Positions 62,001 through 64,000 of a stretch of 64,000 nt of DNA are shown in pieces. Source of the stretch: Trochalopteron elliotii (Eukaryota > Chordata > Aves > Passeriformes > Leiothrichidae); the NCBI GenBank assembly GCA_024734555.1, contig JANPWX010000064.1, forward strand, positions 186,001 through 250,000. Reading direction: 5' to 3'. The position numbers and the translations under genes are program-made. The notes under the pieces are model-generated. The model did no database searches and had not been told where the DNA came from. It worked only from the letters and a program-made list of their open reading frames with translations. Within the stretch, counting starts at the first letter, position 1. The number at the start of each line of letters is the position of its first letter.

Positions 62001-64000
62001 GTTCAGGGTCACCATCATAATGATGCTGCCAGTTCTTCAATTGCTCTGCTTTACATTGATTCAGAAAGTGGTTGAATTAGACCTTTGTGTTGTATCATGA
62101 GGTAAAGCCACTGGACCTGTGTTCCTGTTCCATCAATTAATATAAATAAACTCTCCGTGGAGAGTCATGGTGTGCCTGAGAGCCTTCAGTGCTACCCATG
62201 GCCCCTGGCAGAATTCGTGCTTCCTTTGGCCCTCGTGGTGTCACTTCTCAGTGCTGCTTGCACAGCTCCCTACTCTCCTTTCTGGCTACAGGAGAGGACA
62301 TGCAGGAGTCCTGAGCAATTGCTAGGATGTTCCAGAGCCCTGCTCTGTAGATTTGCTGTGCCCCAGGGCGAGGAGTGCTGTGTCATTTTGTAGCTCACCT
62401 TGGAAACATCTGTCTCCAAAAAGGTTAAGGCAACTGCAACTCAACATAATTTCCAAGGCAAATTACCTGAGGAAAGGAAACATCTACCACATTACTTGAT
62501 CTGAATAGCACAAATGTAAAAGCTTTTGAATGCTAAAAATGTTTCACAACATCTTAAAGAATTGCTCATCAGAAAAGCAAGTTTGGAAAACTTTTTCTTG
62601 CAAAATAAAGGCTCTCCATTGCCAGCATGCTGACAGTTTAAGTGTGCTTCTTCTCATGGTAGTTTATTGCTAGTGGCACTAATGGTTGCTGATCTGCTAG
62701 TCAATATGCACATCACGTTTCTTTTCAGTGGCAGCCACATAAAAGTTTGGCTCATGTATGAATTTTTATGTTACAAAGAAAAAAATCTGAACTACTGTAC
62801 GCCTGCCTTCTTCACTTCAGAAAAGCCAATGTGCAAAAAAAACATAAGCAATATCCAGTACTGCATATTAATTAGTATCTAAATTTAAGATAGAGAGTTA
62901 TTTTCTTCCTTAATATTTTATGAAGAAAATAGCTTACTAATCAAAAAAGATTTTCTATCACCCAGAGGAGAAATAAAAACTATCTTAATCTCTACTCCAT
63001 CTATTGAAAATTTAAGATACTTGCCCTTAATTCTCCAAATACTTTTGTAACCTCACAGTGAATATCTGCATCACAACATGTCTAATATTCGTGCTTTTTC
63101 TCACGCCATTGCAGGTCCTTCACTTAGCTCTAGAAGTCCTATATCTTGCCACCAGTACCCTGCCCTACTCTGCAGTCCTCTTGCACTGCTGAGACTGTGG
63201 TAAGATGGCAGACATAGATTTCCATCGTTCCTACCATCATTCCATTCATTTCAAGAACACACCAGTCCAACTTGATATTGCCAAACTCAGAAGTCTGACC
63301 AAAATCGTATTTTGATTTTCAGCAAACACACACTAACTTTGAGAAAGTATAAGGGAAACTGGAGCCATTATGTGTATGTAGGTATTCATCTTTTTCTTCT
63401 TTGATCATTAGAATAAGTAATAATTTAATATTTGTTATACTCTTGCATCACAGTACATGAAATCATTTATGTGATTAACTGATAAAGAAATTATGGACAA
63501 AATAAGTATTTAAAGATGAGTAGAACACACTTTTCCTAACTGAAAATCTACCTCACATGCTTCAGTGATGGAAAATGTGTCTCATTATCCCTGCTTTTAA
63601 CTACTGTGGCAAAAAATCCGAAGATTTAAATATAATCTACCACCCATTAAGGAAAAAATATAATAATAATCACTCAACCCAGGTGACCGGTAGAGTAAAA
63701 TCTTGCAAATCTAGTTTTGTTCTTGCGGGAATCACTTTTCCCTTTCTGACTTCTCTATGCTGTCCTAGTTCACATCACCCCAGGTCTCTAATCCATCTGG
63801 CCTATAGGTGACTCTATCACTGCTATCCATCCTTTGTGACTATTTCATGACAGTTGCGGTATATATAGGAAGAGCAAGAAAAAACAACATAAGCAAATTC
63901 TGGTTGATCTTTCCTTACTGAAGAATCAAAAATAACTTCATTACTGACTCTTCCTGCTTTCTAAATAAAATAAAAAGCAAATGAGAAACATTAATTCTCT
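53081..64000. other. unique AT-rich sequence, no firm gene
   Basis: Eleven kilobases without a recognised exon or interspersed repeat. Contents: an (ATT)n patch near 53669-53684, a 9-bp perfect inverted repeat at 56650-56671, a 14-bp direct repeat at 57265-57300, a (TAATATAATG)n patch at 59331-59362, and a splice-bounded plus-strand interval at 63115-63199 (see findings). A GC-richer patch at 61600-62400 holds a 78-codon frame (62157-62393) with a hydrophobic segment but no other gene evidence. Confidence 0.4.
59331..59362. repeat. (TAATATAATG)n AT-rich tandem repeat
   Basis: Three near-identical 10-bp units in tandem within an AT-only stretch. Confidence 0.85.

Noticed and set aside
62157..62393. 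78-codon frame with a hydrophobic, signal-peptide-like segment
   Set aside because: Single short frame without homology, exon structure or a poly(A) signal; chance is the simpler explanation.
1..64000. tRNA, rRNA, bacterial operon, phage or defence-system content
   Set aside because: No cloverleaf B-box (GGTTCGAATCC-type) was seen, and no operon-like gene packing or ribosome-binding-site pattern. Repeat content is that of a bird chromosome.

Overview
The window looks like noncoding chromosomal DNA from a bird, most likely a songbird. It is AT-rich. It carries several CR1 LINE fragments of clearly different ages, and four of them end in the characteristic ATTCTRTGA-type 3' terminus. It also has three avian-type ERV long terminal repeats, one of which (about 18.7-20.1 kb) resembles LTRs I know from passerines. 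I see no Alu/B1-type SINEs, no bacterial gene organisation, no CRISPR array, and no tRNA or rRNA gene. These assignments rest on remembered family sequences, not on a search.

Layout. 1-2.3 kb is AT-rich unique sequence. 2.34-2.77 kb is a minus-strand ERVL-like LTR, followed at 3.06-3.62 kb by an ancient CR1/L3-type LINE remnant. Short plus-strand CR1 3' ends lie near 4.2 and 6.3 kb. From 6.4 to 18.7 kb there is no recognisable repeat of size; this stretch holds a GC-box/TATA pair near 11.1 kb and several weak minus-strand exon-like intervals. 18.68-20.09 kb is a long minus-strand LTR with a duplicated TATA block and a very GC-rich, CpG-rich upstream half, the only GC-rich island in the window. 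26.09-26.94 kb is another minus-strand ERV LTR built from reiterated short units. 34.41-34.99 kb is a plus-strand ERVL solo LTR with a perfect 5-bp target-site duplication, and a CR1 3' end follows at 35.2-35.5 kb. A long GATA microsatellite sits at 38.2 kb. 43.08-44.16 kb is the largest CR1 copy, with part of its reverse transcriptase still readable. Further CR1 remnants lie at 48.5-48.8, 52.0-52.5 and 53.0-53.1 kb. The rest, to 64 kb, is unique AT-rich sequence with simple repeats.

No protein-coding host gene can be called with confidence. The many 60-140 codon open frames are what AT-rich noncoding DNA gives by chance, or they are translations of the repeats. I record several splice-bounded exon candidates: a minus-strand set at 4.9-24 kb, including one 59-codon frame with a stop and a well-placed AATAAA, and a few on the plus strand. 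Their reading phases do not chain consistently, so they are leads, not annotation. The window is best read as intergenic or deep-intronic DNA whose visible history is retroelement insertion and decay. I found no new biological system in it.
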